Position numbers and translations under genes: made by a program. Shown here in pieces: positions 5,729 through 5,734 of a stretch of DNA of 5,734 nt. Location: NCBI GenBank assembly GCA_050874705.1, contig JBNMLE010000051.1:1-5734 (forward strand), written 5' to 3'. The notes beneath the pieces are model-generated. The model saw nothing but the letters and a program-made list of their open reading frames with translations. It searched no databases and was not told the DNA's origin. Source of the stretch: Fiminaster sp050874705. GTDB taxonomy: Bacteria > Bacillota_I > Bacilli_A > RFN20 > CAG-826. Within the stretch, counting starts at the first letter, position 1. The number at the start of each line of letters is the position of its first letter.

Positions 5729-5734
5729 TTAATA

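Noticed and set aside
1..5734. Reassignment of TGA to tryptophan, as in mycoplasmas
   Set aside because: All tryptophans in the recognised genes are TGG and no in-frame TGA interrupts a conserved domain, so nothing calls for a changed code.
1..5734. CRISPR array, insertion sequence or long direct repeats
   Set aside because: I found no regularly spaced repeats, no transposase-like protein and no terminal inverted repeats flanking a gene.

Overview
This is an AT-rich window, all on the + strand, with well-formed AGGAGG-type ribosome binding sites, intrinsic terminators with short loops and T-tracts, and sigma-A-like promoters. Together these point to a low-GC Firmicute or a relative such as Erysipelotrichia, Acholeplasma-like or RF39-type Bacilli; this placement is inferred from style and not from a marker gene. 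Tryptophan is encoded by TGG throughout. None of the five main genes contains an in-frame TGA or ends in TGA (four end in TAA, one in TAG), so the code looks standard, but a reassigned TGA cannot be strictly excluded.

Layout. (1) 1-790: a 231-residue protein that resembles a PD-(D/E)XK restriction endonuclease, closed by a long AT-rich hairpin terminator. Any methyltransferase partner would lie to the left of the window. (2) 791-1243: a small transcription unit holding a Mor/CD3324-like helix-turn-helix regulator. It is preceded by a strong ribosome binding site that does not serve the regulator itself but two tiny overlapping reading frames; one of these ends in an ATGA overlap with the regulator's start. 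A palindrome sits exactly across the likely -10 box. An intrinsic terminator follows. (3) 1244-2168: a monocistronic HAD-IIB (Cof-type) phosphatase with its own promoter and terminator. (4) 2169-5474: a 916-residue ABC ATPase-FtsX permease fusion with an unusually large extracellular domain, followed after 5 bases by a NUDIX hydrolase that has no good ribosome binding site of its own and is probably translationally coupled. (5) 5475-5734: a tRNA-His gene with its own promoter, genome-encoded G-1 and CCA, then two intrinsic terminators in tandem and an edge palindrome.

How the genes relate. The left part (nuclease-like gene and Mor-like regulator) looks like accessory DNA, possibly defence or mobile-element derived. 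The right part (HAD phosphatase, exporter, NUDIX, tRNA-His) looks like ordinary chromosomal content. The most notable items are the nuclease-like protein, whose expected catalytic Glu position carries Ala, and the coupled leader-ORF and operator arrangement in front of the Mor-like gene. I see no CRISPR array, no transposase, no integrase and no clear previously undescribed multi-gene system.
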